Shown: positions 7,170-7,196 of the stretch, in pieces
Numbering within the stretch: the first letter of the stretch is position 1
Layout: each line of letters opens with the position of its first letter
Assembly: GCA_028698395.1 (NCBI GenBank)
Contig: JAQVDG010000100.1
Coordinates: 1 to 7,196, forward strand
Direction: 5' to 3'
Length of the DNA stretch: 7,196 nt
From: Weeksellaceae bacterium
GTDB taxonomy: Bacteria > Bacteroidota > Bacteroidia > Flavobacteriales > Weeksellaceae
Program-made: the position numbers and the translations under genes
Notes under the pieces: generated by a model
Told to the model about the DNA's origin: nothing
The model's database searches: none
The model's input: only the letters and a program-made list of their open reading frames with translations

Positions 7170-7196
7170 AAGATTAAACATAATCGAATGTGAAAG

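Overview
The window is AT-rich. Its five protein-coding loci all lie on the minus strand, so transcription runs from high to low coordinates. The gene content points to the Bacteroidota, most likely a Flavobacterium-like member of the Flavobacteriia. Evidence for this is a Bacteroidetes-type GlmU-family protein with a degenerate nucleotidyltransferase domain, a sulfonolipid-type pair of PLP enzymes, TAnnTTTG-like -7 boxes ahead of genes, A-rich leaders without clear Shine-Dalgarno sequences, and TAA as the stop of all four loci whose 3' end is visible.

Layout in the direction of transcription (right to left): (1) a DEAD-box RNA helicase at 7124-5368 with a one-base deletion after codon 19, closed by a good intrinsic terminator at 5331-5308; (2) a 293-base gene-free AT-rich stretch with a promoter/hairpin element near 5119-5143; (3) an uncharacterised 604-residue protein at 5074-3260 that looks like a TIM-barrel oxidoreductase; (4) a GlmU-family acyltransferase at 3126-1960 interrupted by one in-frame TGA; (5) an intact cysteine-synthase-family PLP enzyme at 1839-799; (6) a 32-bp perfect palindrome acting as a probable terminator; (7) the N-terminal 229 residues of an alpha-oxoamine-synthase-family acyltransferase that runs off the left edge.

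Loci 5 and 7 are best read together. In gliding and gut Bacteroidota a cysteine-synthase-like enzyme makes L-cysteate, and a serine-palmitoyltransferase-like enzyme condenses it with a fatty acyl group to start capnine-type sulfonolipids. The pairing here fits that pathway, but substrate specificity cannot be read from the sequence. The GlmU-family protein probably serves UDP-GlcNAc supply for the cell wall, and the helicase serves RNA remodelling.

The most notable points are the two single-base lesions in otherwise well-preserved genes. In the GlmU-like gene a TGA replaces the glycine next to the presumed catalytic histidine. In the helicase one T is missing from a short T run. They may be sequencing or assembly errors, or early pseudogenisation. 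I found no RNA genes, insertion sequences, CRISPR arrays or phage genes, and no convincing new system beyond the uncharacterised 604-residue protein.
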